DNA of 64,000 nt, from positions 310,001-374,000 of the forward strand of contig NZ_JACEIB010000003.1 of NCBI RefSeq assembly GCF_013778325.1. Direction: 5' to 3'. Position 1 is the stretch's first letter. Every line of letters starts with the position of its first letter. Under the pieces are notes generated by a model. It ran no database searches. It saw nothing but the letters and a program-made list of their open reading frames with translations, and was not told the DNA's origin. Made by a program: the position numbers and the translations under genes. This stretch comes from Sphingomonas chungangi. Lineage in GTDB: Bacteria > Pseudomonadota > Alphaproteobacteria > Sphingomonadales > Sphingomonadaceae. Below are positions 25,057 through 32,964 of this stretch, one piece after another.

Positions 25057-27375
25057 ATGGTTCCCGACACGGCCGAGTCGCTCGATCTGCTCGCGCGATA
25101 CGAGAGGATCGATCTCGCCGACCTGATGGCGCAGGCCGAAGCCCTCACCTTCGCTGGCCACGGCGTGCGGGTCACCTACTCGCGCAAGGTGTTCATCCCG
25201 CTGACGCAACTCTGTCGCGATGTCTGTCACTATTGCACCTTCGCGACGACGCCGGCGAATGTCGCCACCGCCTATCTGTCGCGTGACGAGGTTCTGGCGA
25301 TCGCGCGTGCCGGGGCGGCCGCCGGGTGCCGGGAGGCGCTGTTCACGCTCGGCGATCAGCCGGAGAGGCGTTACGCTGCGGCGAGGGACGCGCTGGCTGC
25401 ACTCGGCCACGACACCACGCTGTCCTACCTCGCCGAGATGGCGCAGGTCGTGCTCGGCGAGACCGGGCTTCTGCCGCATCTCAATCCGGGTTTGGTGGGC
25501 GACGCCGACTATTCGATGCTGCGCCCGCACTCCGCTTCGATGGGCATCATGCTGGAAAGTAGCTCGGAACGCCTGTGCGCAAAGGGCGGGCCGCATTACG
25601 GCTCGCCGGACAAGGTGCCGGCCGCGCGTCTTGCCTCGATCGAGGCTGCCGGCCGCGCCCGGGTGCCGTTCACGACCGGGCTGCTGATCGGCATCGGCGA
25701 GACCCGATTGGAACGGATCGAAGCGCTCCTCGCGATCCGCGATCTGCACGCACGCTACGGCCATATCCAGGAAGTCATCGTCCAGAATTTCCGGGCCAAG
25801 CCCGGCACGCGGATGGCCAATCTGGCCGAACCTTCGCTCGACGAGCATCTCTGGACGATCGCGGTCTCGCGCCTGATCCTTGGGCCGGAAATGACGATCC
25901 AGGCGCCGCCCAACCTGCATGCGCCCGAGGAACTCGATGCGCTGATCCGCGCCGGCGTCAACGATTGGGGTGGTGTGTCACCGGTCACGCCCGATCATGT
26001 GAATCCCGAGGCGCCGTGGCCGCATCTCGACATGCTCGACCAGCAGACGGCCGCTGCGGGCCGCGTGCTGAAGCAGCGGCTGGCGATCGGGCCGCGCCAT
26101 GCGCTCGCTGCGGTCGAGTGGACGGACGCTGCCATCACACCACTCGTGCTGCGCGCGATCGACGGGGTCGGCCTGCCGAAGGACGAGGACGGCTGGTCGG
26201 CGGGACATGGTGACGATCTTCCGGTTCTCCGGGCCGCCGCATCCACGGCTGAGATCGGAGCGATCCTTGCGCGGGCAGCGAAGGGCGACCGGCTGCCCGA
26301 GGCCGATATTGCGCGGCTGTTCGAGGCCGAAGGTCAGGATTTCGACGGCATCGTCGCGCTCGCCGATCGATTACGGCAGGCAGCGGTGGGCGAGACCGTG
26401 ACCTTTGCGGTCAACCGCAACATCAATTACACCAACATCTGCCTCTACAAATGCGGTTTCTGCGCCTTCTCGAAGGGCAGCACCAAGGCGATGCGCGGGC
26501 CCGCCTACCGGATCGATTTCGACGAGATCGGGCGGCGCGCGGCCGAAGCGGTCGAGCGCGGCGCCACCGAGGTCTGCCTGCAGGGGGGCATTCATCCCGA
26601 ATATGACGGGAACACCTATCTGGGGGTTCTGGCTGCGGTGAAGGCTGCCGCGCCCGGCATCCATATCCACGCCTTCTCGCCGCTCGAAGTGACGCACGGC
26701 GCCCGCACGCTCGGGCTGTCGCTGGAGGATTTTCTCGGGCGCCTGAAGGCGGCGGGGCTTTCGACGTTGCCCGGTACGGCGGCCGAGATCCTCGATCCCG
26801 AAATCCGGGCGATCATCTGCCCGGACAAGGTCAGCGCCGACGAATGGCTGGAGGTGATGCGGACCGCTCATGGCATCGGCCTTCGCTCGACCGCGACGAT
26901 CATGTTCGGCCATGTCGAGGGCTATCGGCACTGGGCGCGCCACCTCGAGCGCGTGCGCGCGCTGCAGGAGGAGACCGGCGGGTTCACCGAATTCGTGCCG
27001 CTTCCCTTCGTCCATATGGAAGCGCCGATCTGGCGCAAGGGACGCGCCCGTTCCGGACCGAGCTACCGCGAAGCGGTGCTGATGCATGCCGTCGCGCGCA
27101 TCGTGTTGCATCCCGTCGTGCGCAACATTCAGGTGTCCTGGGTGAAGATGGGCACCGAGGGGGCACGTGCGATCCTGCGCGCTGGCGCCAACGACCTTGG
27201 CGGTACGCTGATGGATGAATCGATCACGCGCGCGGCGGGCGGCGTAAACGGCCAGGAGTTCGGACCTGCGGAGATGCAGGTGCTAGGCGCCTCGATCGGC
27301 CGTCCCGTGCGGCAGAGGACGACGCTTTACGATCGGGTGCCGGACAGTCCGGCGATTGACGGAGTCAGAGTATGA
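25057..27375 (+). CDS. fbiC: FbiC, bifunctional FO synthase (CofG-CofH fusion)
   Basis: 772 residues with two radical-SAM modules. The CofG-like N-terminal half carries CRDVCHYC (C53, C57, C60) and the CofH-like C-terminal half CLYKCGFC (C462, C466, C469); each CX3CX2C set binds a [4Fe-4S] cluster. From 5-amino-6-ribitylamino-uracil and tyrosine it makes FO (7,8-didemethyl-8-hydroxy-5-deazariboflavin), the chromophore of F420. Fusion is typical of actinobacteria, whose proteins are somewhat longer; archaea keep two genes. ATG 25057 follows GAGGAAAG; GTG 25045 overlaps the LLM stop. Fno follows with a 4-bp overlap. Genes to turn FO into F420 are not nearby. Confidence 0.95.
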   Translation: MVPDTAESLDLLARYERIDLADLMAQAEALTFAGHGVRVTYSRKVFIPLTQLCRDVCHYCTFATTPANVATAYLSRDEVLAIARAGAAAGCREALFTLGDQPERRYAAARDALAALGHDTTLSYLAEMAQVVLGETGLLPHLNPGLVGDADYSMLRPHSASMGIMLESSSERLCAKGGPHYGSPDKVPAARLASIEAAGRARVPFTTGLLIGIGETRLERIEALLAIRDLHARYGHIQEVIVQNFRAKPGTRMANLAEPSLDEHLWTIAVSRLILGPEMTIQAPPNLHAPEELDALIRAGVNDWGGVSPVTPDHVNPEAPWPHLDMLDQQTAAAGRVLKQRLAIGPRHALAAVEWTDAAITPLVLRAIDGVGLPKDEDGWSAGHGDDLPVLRAAASTAEIGAILARAAKGDRLPEADIARLFEAEGQDFDGIVALADRLRQAAVGETVTFAVNRNINYTNICLYKCGFCAFSKGSTKAMRGPAYRIDFDEIGRRAAEAVERGATEVCLQGGIHPEYDGNTYLGVLAAVKAAAPGIHIHAFSPLEVTHGARTLGLSLEDFLGRLKAAGLSTLPGTAAEILDPEIRAIICPDKVSADEWLEVMRTAHGIGLRSTATIMFGHVEGYRHWARHLERVRALQEETGGFTEFVPLPFVHMEAPIWRKGRARSGPSYREAVLMHAVARIVLHPVVRNIQVSWVKMGTEGARAILRAGANDLGGTLMDESITRAAGGVNGQEFGPAEMQVLGASIGRPVRQRTTLYDRVPDSPAIDGVRV

Positions 27376-28028
27376 GTGGGGATACGATCGCCGTCGTCGG
27401 CGGCACCGGCAACCTCGGCGCCGCGATCGCCTGGCGGCTGGCGCGCGCCGGCTACGACGTCGTCATTGGTTCGCGCAAGGCGGAAGCTGCCCGTGAGAAG
27501 GCGACGGAACTCGGCCATGGCCTGAAGGGCATGGCCAATGCGGATGCGGCGGCGGCGGCGGGGCTGATCATCGTCACCGTGCCGTTTGCCGCGCAAGAGG
27601 CCACGCTCGCCGACATCAGGCCGCATGTCGCCGGCAAGATCGTCGTCGACACGACCGTGCCGCTGGTGCCGCCGAAGGTTATGCGCGTGCAATTGCCTGG
27701 GGAGGGCAGCGCTGCCGTGCGGGCCGAGGCGCTGTTGGGGGAAGGCGTGACGATGGTGTCGGCCTTCCACAATGTCGCCGCGCACAAGCTGGCGAAGGAT
27801 ATCGACGTGGGCTGCGACGTGCTCGTCTTCGGTGACGACAAGGCGGCGCGCGGCAAGGTCGTCGCCCTGGCCGACGCGATGGGCCTTCGCGGGCTTCATG
27901 CCGGGGCGCTGGTGAATTCGGCGGCGGCGGAAGCGCTCACCTCGATCCTGATCTTCATGAACAAGACCTATCAGGTCGATGGCGCCGGCATCCGGATCAC
28001 GGGGGAGCTCGTCGCGCCTCAGGGCTGA
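27372..28028 (+). CDS. fno: F420H2:NADP oxidoreductase (Fno/NPDG)
   Basis: 218 residues, the size of archaeal Fno. The NADP loop GGTGNLG spans 10-16, followed by a GSRKAE segment that would bind the 2'-phosphate. The middle shows TVPFAAQE and the C-terminal half VSAFHNVAAHKL, both diagnostic of the family. It transfers hydride between NADPH and F420 and so links the deazaflavin pool to central metabolism. Translational coupling to fbiC (start inside the fbiC stop region) strongly supports the assignment. In the catabolic direction it would mainly supply F420H2 for the LLM and Ddn-like enzymes. Confidence 0.93.
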   Translation: MSGDTIAVVGGTGNLGAAIAWRLARAGYDVVIGSRKAEAAREKATELGHGLKGMANADAAAAAGLIIVTVPFAAQEATLADIRPHVAGKIVVDTTVPLVPPKVMRVQLPGEGSAAVRAEALLGEGVTMVSAFHNVAAHKLAKDIDVGCDVLVFGDDKAARGKVVALADAMGLRGLHAGALVNSAAAEALTSILIFMNKTYQVDGAGIRITGELVAPQG

Positions 28029-28056
28029 CGCTGCTTTTCGCGGCCGTCGTGCATCG

Positions 28057-28072
28057 CCTTCCCTAGGGAAGG
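28057..28072. promoter_or_regulatory. 16-bp perfect palindrome CCTTCCCTAGGGAAGG
   Basis: It lies in the 119-bp gap between fno and the second LLM gene, 29 bp after the fno stop. No T-run follows, so an operator or mRNA-processing hairpin is more likely than a terminator. It marks a possible internal break in the long plus-strand gene run. Confidence 0.4.
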
Positions 28073-28147
28073 TGGAACCCATCCGAGATCCCGCATTGTC
28101 GGCTCCGCGAACAAACACATTCGGGTGCGCCGGATGGAGGAGGGACG

Positions 28148-29068
28148 ATGAAGCTGAACGTGGGCGTGCCGAACAGCATGCATGTCGCGGCGATGACTCA
28201 GCCGTGGGAACATGATCTCTCCGGCGGCGATGTTGGCGATCTTGCCGCCGCCGCCGACGCGCTCGGCTTCAACAAGTGCATGCTGGGCGAGCATTTCGTG
28301 ATCCCCAACGAGCATATCCAGCTTTCCGGCGATCACTATTTCCACGTCGTCGTCGCGCTCGGCTATCTGGGCGGGCGGACCAAGCGGCTGCGTCTGTCCT
28401 CGTCGGTCTCGATCCTGCCGCTGCAGAACCCGATCGTCCAGGCGAAGGCGTGGTCGACGATGGACTGGCTGACCGGAGGCCGCGCCGAGGCGCTGTTCGG
28501 CGTCGGCTGGCTTAAGGAGGAGTTCGATCTGCTCGGCGTGGACTTCCACAAGCGCGGGCGCATGGCGGACGAATATGTCGCGGCGATGAAGGAGCTCTGG
28601 ACGTCCGACACGCCGGAATTCGACGGCGAGTTCGTCAAGTTCAGCAACATCGGGTTCGCGCCGAAGCCGGTGCAGAAGCCGGGCCTTCCCATCTGGTTCG
28701 GTGGCGATGCCGCGCCCGTCCTGGAGCGCGTGGCGAAGTTCGGCGACGGCTGGTCTCCGTTCAGGACGGCGCCCGAGAAGTTTCCGGAATGCATCGATTT
28801 CATCAAGAGCCGGCCCGAATATGACGGGCGGAAGATCGAGGTGTTCTTCGCGCTCGAGATGCTCAACGTCGGCGCTCACCACGAGGTGCTCGACGATCCG
28901 CGCGCGCCGGGCACGCGCAGCCTGCAGACGATCTTCGACCAGATCGGCTGGCTGAAGGAACTCGGCGTGACGGAGACGATCGTTCCCCTGCCGCCGGGCA
29001 TCGGCGGCAAGCAGGAATATCTCGATCGCCTGCAATGGGTGGCTGAGGAGATCATGCCGAAGATCTGA
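28148..29068 (+). CDS. LLM-class F420-dependent oxidoreductase 2
   Basis: 306 residues, close to the mycobacterial F420-dependent LLM subfamily. Visible features are GFNKCMLGEHFVIP near strand 2, LGGRTKRLRLSSSVSILPLQNP, the TGGRAEALFGVGWLKEEFD loop and KPGLPIWFGGDA before the C-terminal helix. GGAGGAGGG precedes the ATG. It is separated from fno by a gap with a palindrome and from the next SDR by 37 bp. Its substrate is unknown; a role in reducing an intermediate with F420H2 fits the neighbours. Confidence 0.88.
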   Translation: MKLNVGVPNSMHVAAMTQPWEHDLSGGDVGDLAAAADALGFNKCMLGEHFVIPNEHIQLSGDHYFHVVVALGYLGGRTKRLRLSSSVSILPLQNPIVQAKAWSTMDWLTGGRAEALFGVGWLKEEFDLLGVDFHKRGRMADEYVAAMKELWTSDTPEFDGEFVKFSNIGFAPKPVQKPGLPIWFGGDAAPVLERVAKFGDGWSPFRTAPEKFPECIDFIKSRPEYDGRKIEVFFALEMLNVGAHHEVLDDPRAPGTRSLQTIFDQIGWLKELGVTETIVPLPPGIGGKQEYLDRLQWVAEEIMPKI

Positions 29069-29105
29069 ACCGGCGTACGCCGAGAGTCGGACAGATAGAG
29101 GATGG

Positions 29106-29942
29106 ATGTCGATGAGAAGGCTGGAAGACAAGGTCGCATTCATGACCGGCGCCGCAGGCGGCATCGGGTCGGCGACGGTGCGCAGGTTCGTCTCGGAAGG
29201 CGCGCGCGTGGCGATCGCCGACATCGACGGCGCCCGCGCCCGGGCGCTGGCCGAAGAGATAGGCCCGGCGACGATCGCGTTCACGCTGGATATCGGCGAC
29301 GAGCCGGCGTTCAAGGCCGCGATCGACGCGACCGTCGCGCATTTCGGCAAGCTCGACATCCTGTTCAACAATGCTGCGCTCGTCGACGCCGAGTCCCTTC
29401 AATACGATTCCAACGTGGTCGATATCCCCAATCGCGTCTGGGAGCGGACCATGCAGGTCAACGTCAACGGTTTCCTCTACGGCTGCCGGCACGCCATCCC
29501 CCATATGGCGGCGGCGGGCGGCGGCGCGATCGTCAACATGGCGTCCGGGGCCGGCGTGGCGGGGGATCACGCGCGCATCGCCTATGGAACGTCGAAAGCG
29601 GCGGTGATCGCACTGACCAAATATATCGCGACCCAGCATGGGCGCCAGCGGATACGCTGCAACGCCATCGCCCCCGGGCCGATCGTCACTCCGAACTCGA
29701 AGGCTTTCGCCAAGGAGTTCGCGATCATCGCGCGCCACAACCCCATGGGCGAGCCGGGCAAGCCCGAGGATGTCGCGGCGCTGGCCGCCTATTTGGCGGC
29801 AGACGAATCCGGCTACGTCAACGGCCAGGTGATCACCATCGACGGTGGCATGTCCGCGCATCACGCGCATGTGATGGACATGCAGGACCATGTCGATGCG
29901 ATGACTGCGCGTGCGCAGACGACGCATCCGGGCACGGCTTGA
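29106..29942 (+). CDS. SDR-family oxidoreductase
   Basis: 278 residues. TGAAGGIG binds the cofactor, aspartate in IADIDG suggests NAD rather than NADP preference, NNAA replaces NNAG, and the active site is YGTSK. After the usual NGQVITIDGG there is an extra histidine- and methionine-rich tail. AGAGG stands 5 nt before ATG 29106. Lying between two LLM genes, it probably oxidises an alcohol in the same pathway. Confidence 0.9.
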   Translation: MSMRRLEDKVAFMTGAAGGIGSATVRRFVSEGARVAIADIDGARARALAEEIGPATIAFTLDIGDEPAFKAAIDATVAHFGKLDILFNNAALVDAESLQYDSNVVDIPNRVWERTMQVNVNGFLYGCRHAIPHMAAAGGGAIVNMASGAGVAGDHARIAYGTSKAAVIALTKYIATQHGRQRIRCNAIAPGPIVTPNSKAFAKEFAIIARHNPMGEPGKPEDVAALAAYLAADESGYVNGQVITIDGGMSAHHAHVMDMQDHVDAMTARAQTTHPGTA

Positions 29943-30062
29943 GCATCCGCACCACGTCGCCAAACAGGCGCCAGCCATATCGCCCGACAGGTTCCGGCTG
30001 GGTGGCGGCAGATACGGACGCATCAATGCCGTAAAGCCGGAATGCAGCAGGGGAGGCGACCG

Positions 30063-31094
30063 ATGGGTGCCGAAACGCAGGTCTGGGCGCAACTGCCCCC
30101 GATGCCGCGCGAGCGGCTGGTCGCCGCGGTGGCGGCGTATGAATCGGCCGGGCTCGAGGGGATATGGTCTTCGCAGACCTTCGGCGCGCCGTTTCTCCCT
30201 CTGTCGGCCGCGGCCGCGGTCAGCGAGAGGCTGAAGCTCGGCACGGGCATCGCGCTCGCCTTCGTGCGCAGTCCGCTGGAGACGGCGTGCAACATCATGG
30301 ACCTCGACCTGATCAGCGACGGCCGTGCGGTGCTGGGCCTGGGATCGAGCGCGGCGAGCCTGACCGAGGGGGCGTTCGGCGCGACGTACGGCAAGCCGCT
30401 CGCCCACATGCGCGAGGTGATCGGCCTCGTCCGCGCGATCGTCGCGAAGGGTCATACCGGTGAGCTCGGGCTGCTGGAGGGCGAGTATCACACACTCGAC
30501 CTGCGAAATTTCCGAACACTGTCGCCGCCGGTGCGCACCGCGATCCCGATCTTTCTGCCGGCAGTGTTCCAGAATGCCTGCGCGATGGCCGGCGAGATCA
30601 CCGACGGCCTGCTAGGTCATCCGCTATGGAACGAGCAGTGGATCGCAAACGAGGCCCTGCCCGCAATGAAGAGGGGGCTCGACAAGGCGGGCCGGCCCCG
30701 CGGCGCGGTGACGCTCAACCTTCAGATGTTCGTCGCCGTCAACGACGATCGACGCGAGGCGATCGAGGACGCGCGTGCGAACATCGCCTTCTACAGCCAG
30801 TCCCCGCAATATCTGCGCTATTTCGACGCGATCGGGATGGGCGCGCCGGCCCGCGCGCTACAGGAGCGCTTTGCTGTCGGAGATATTCCCGGCATGATCG
30901 CCGCCTGCACTGACGAGATGGTGGAGAGCATCGCGCTGGTCGGGAGCAAGGACGAGGTTTTGCGCCGTTTCCGAGCGCGCACTGAGTATGCCGATGCCTG
31001 CACGCCCGTGATCCCCCATTATGGTCTCGCGCAGGACAAGATCGATTTCTACTCGGCCGGCATCGCCGATCTCTTCTATTCGGGAGGCAAGTGA
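30063..31094 (+). CDS. LLM-class F420-dependent oxidoreductase 3
   Basis: 343 residues. The luciferase-like barrel is seen in ESAGLEGIWSSQTFGAP, LKLGTGIALAFVRSPLETA, the DGRAVLGLGSSAAS loop and the late IALVGSKDEVLRRF. It differs substantially from the other two LLM proteins, suggesting different substrates rather than redundant copies. GGGGAGG precedes ATG 30063. The SnoaL-like gene begins 1 bp after its stop, so the two are coupled. Confidence 0.87.
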   Translation: MGAETQVWAQLPPMPRERLVAAVAAYESAGLEGIWSSQTFGAPFLPLSAAAAVSERLKLGTGIALAFVRSPLETACNIMDLDLISDGRAVLGLGSSAASLTEGAFGATYGKPLAHMREVIGLVRAIVAKGHTGELGLLEGEYHTLDLRNFRTLSPPVRTAIPIFLPAVFQNACAMAGEITDGLLGHPLWNEQWIANEALPAMKRGLDKAGRPRGAVTLNLQMFVAVNDDRREAIEDARANIAFYSQSPQYLRYFDAIGMGAPARALQERFAVGDIPGMIAACTDEMVESIALVGSKDEVLRRFRARTEYADACTPVIPHYGLAQDKIDFYSAGIADLFYSGGK

Positions 31095-31095
31095 C

Positions 31096-31470
31096 ATGGC
31101 AGATATCGAGGCCAACAAGGCCGTCGCGCGCCGATACATGCAGGCGGTGGTCGATGGCGATGCCGAGACGATCGAGAGCCTCCAGCATCCCGACGTGACG
31201 TGGTGGATCCTCGGCTACGGCGACATGTCGCGCGCGGATTTCATCGCCTCGGTGAAGAGCGGCTTGCTGACGGCCGAGCGCCGCCATGTCGAGATCATCA
31301 CCCTGACGGCCGAAGGCGATCGCGTCGCGGTCGAGGCGGTCAGCGAGATGACCTTTCCCGATCGAACATATCGCAACGAATATCACAACCTGCTCGTCAT
31401 CCGTGACGGCCAGATCGTCGAGGGGCGGGAATATATGGACACCCGCCTGGCCGCGGCGACCTTCGGATAA
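31096..31470 (+). CDS. SnoaL-like/ketosteroid-isomerase-like protein
   Basis: 124 residues of NTF2 fold: ANKAVARRYMQAVVDGDAETIESLQHPDVTWW at the start and NEYHNLLVIRDGQIVEGREYMDT at the end, as in the limonene-epoxide-hydrolase/SnoaL group. Acidic residues near the pocket (for example in REYMDT) could act as a base for isomerisation or hydrolysis. It is coupled to LLM 3, with GGAGG before its ATG, so it may process that enzyme's product. No precise reaction is assigned. Confidence 0.82.
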   Translation: MADIEANKAVARRYMQAVVDGDAETIESLQHPDVTWWILGYGDMSRADFIASVKSGLLTAERRHVEIITLTAEGDRVAVEAVSEMTFPDRTYRNEYHNLLVIRDGQIVEGREYMDTRLAAATFG

Positions 31471-31491
31471 CCGGCCGATAGGAGAGCCACG

Positions 31492-32862
31492 ATGACGGAT
31501 ACGGGCTTCGGGGTTCCCGATTACGACGATGCGGCCGTCGCGCGCATACGCGCTTTCGTAGAAGAGGTTACGGGCGGCCGGATCGTCCGCATGGAGCGGC
31601 AGGTGCGCTGGCGCCCGGCATGGTTCGCCGATGTCGAGAAGGATGGTGCGATCATTCCGCTGCACCTGCGAGGGGACAGGGCGGGGGATGTCGCGATCTT
31701 CCCCGAGCTGAGGCGCGAGGCCGACATCATCGCCATCTTGCATCGGCAGGGTCTGCCGGTGCCGCGGATCTACGGCTATCTCGCGGACCCTCCCTGCATC
31801 GTGATGGAATCGATCAGGGGAACGCGCGACCTGTCCGGGCTCGATCCCGAGACGTTGGGCTTGGTAGGGCGCGAATATATGAGAGCGGTCGCGGCGATGC
31901 ATGCCGTCCCGCTCGCGCCGTTCGTCGAGAAGGGTGTGGAGCGACCGGAGGGGGCGGAGGATATCGCGCTGGTCGGCCTGCGGGCCTATCTGCCCCATTA
32001 CCTGCGCACCCGCCGCAAGGCCGAGCCGATGCTCGATTTCGTGATTGGCTGGATCCAGCGCAACGTGCCCCGGCATCGCACCGAAGCCTCCTTCATCCAG
32101 TTCGATTCCGGCCAGTTCCTCGTCGAGGACGGCCGCATGACACAGCTCTACGATTTCGAGTTCAGCATGATCGGCGATCCGCTGTTCGATCTGGCGACGA
32201 TGGGGATGCGCAACAGCTACGAGCCGCTCGGCGCGCCGCTCCCCGAGCTCGTGCGTTATTACGAAGAGGCGACGGGCAAGCCGGTGGATCACGACGCGAT
32301 CCTGTTTCACGTCCTGCAATTCTCCACGCTCGGGACCATGCAGTTCGCCGGCACCGTGGCCGAGCCGCGTCCCGGCGATCCGCATTCCGTCTACCTCCAG
32401 TTCGACCTATCGCTGCGGCGATCGGTCCTGCTCGCTCTGTCGAGACTCTCCGGCGTGCCGTTGCCGGAGCTTTCGCCCCTGCCTGCGCGGGTTGGCGACA
32501 ACGCGGCGTTGATCGCAAAGCTGCGCGATACCGTATCCGGCATTGCCGCCGCCGATCCCGGCGCGGAGGCGCAGAAAGCACAGGCGATCGAGCTGATCGA
32601 ATGGGTGTCGCGCGCCGATGACTTCGGCGCGGGCATAGTCGCACAGGATATCGCTGATGTCGCAGCATTGCTCGGTCGTCCGTTCCCGGACTGGGCCTCC
32701 GCAGAGGCTGCGCTCGAAGATTTCGTGCGGCGCGCCCCCCCCGAACGGGATTCCGATCTCATCACCCTGTTCGGCCGGATCGAGGGCCGCCGCATGCAGG
32801 TCCACGGGCCGACATCGATCGGCGAGGCGGCCGAGCATGTCGTTCTACCGCAGACGTACTGA
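31492..32862 (+). CDS. Phosphotransferase-family (APH-like) protein
   Basis: 456 residues. The kinase-like fold shows RREADIIAILHRQGLPVPRIYG and VMESIRGTRDLSG in the N-lobe. The catalytic loop is unusual: IQFDSGQFLV replaces the common HGDxxxGN, so the metal-binding asparagine seems to be glutamine. The second metal site is YDFEF. Similar proteins accompany acyl-CoA dehydrogenases in many catabolic clusters, with no settled substrate. It is the last gene of the run that starts at LLM 1, 21 bp behind the SnoaL-like gene. Confidence 0.82.
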   Translation: MTDTGFGVPDYDDAAVARIRAFVEEVTGGRIVRMERQVRWRPAWFADVEKDGAIIPLHLRGDRAGDVAIFPELRREADIIAILHRQGLPVPRIYGYLADPPCIVMESIRGTRDLSGLDPETLGLVGREYMRAVAAMHAVPLAPFVEKGVERPEGAEDIALVGLRAYLPHYLRTRRKAEPMLDFVIGWIQRNVPRHRTEASFIQFDSGQFLVEDGRMTQLYDFEFSMIGDPLFDLATMGMRNSYEPLGAPLPELVRYYEEATGKPVDHDAILFHVLQFSTLGTMQFAGTVAEPRPGDPHSVYLQFDLSLRRSVLLALSRLSGVPLPELSPLPARVGDNAALIAKLRDTVSGIAAADPGAEAQKAQAIELIEWVSRADDFGAGIVAQDIADVAALLGRPFPDWASAEAALEDFVRRAPPERDSDLITLFGRIEGRRMQVHGPTSIGEAAEHVVLPQTY

Positions 32863-32964
32863 AGCGCCGTTCACATCAAGGGGGCGGGGAATTTGTGTGG
32901 CCGAGCGTTAACCACCGGCACGATATAATCGAAAAAACAATATGGATTGAGGAAAGGCACGCAC

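Noticed and set aside
28148-29068. The LLM proteins as FMN-dependent alkanesulfonate or nitrilotriacetate monooxygenases
   Set aside because: No NAD(P)H:FMN reductase, ABC sulfonate transporter or ssu-type gene is present; coupling to fbiC and fno favours F420.
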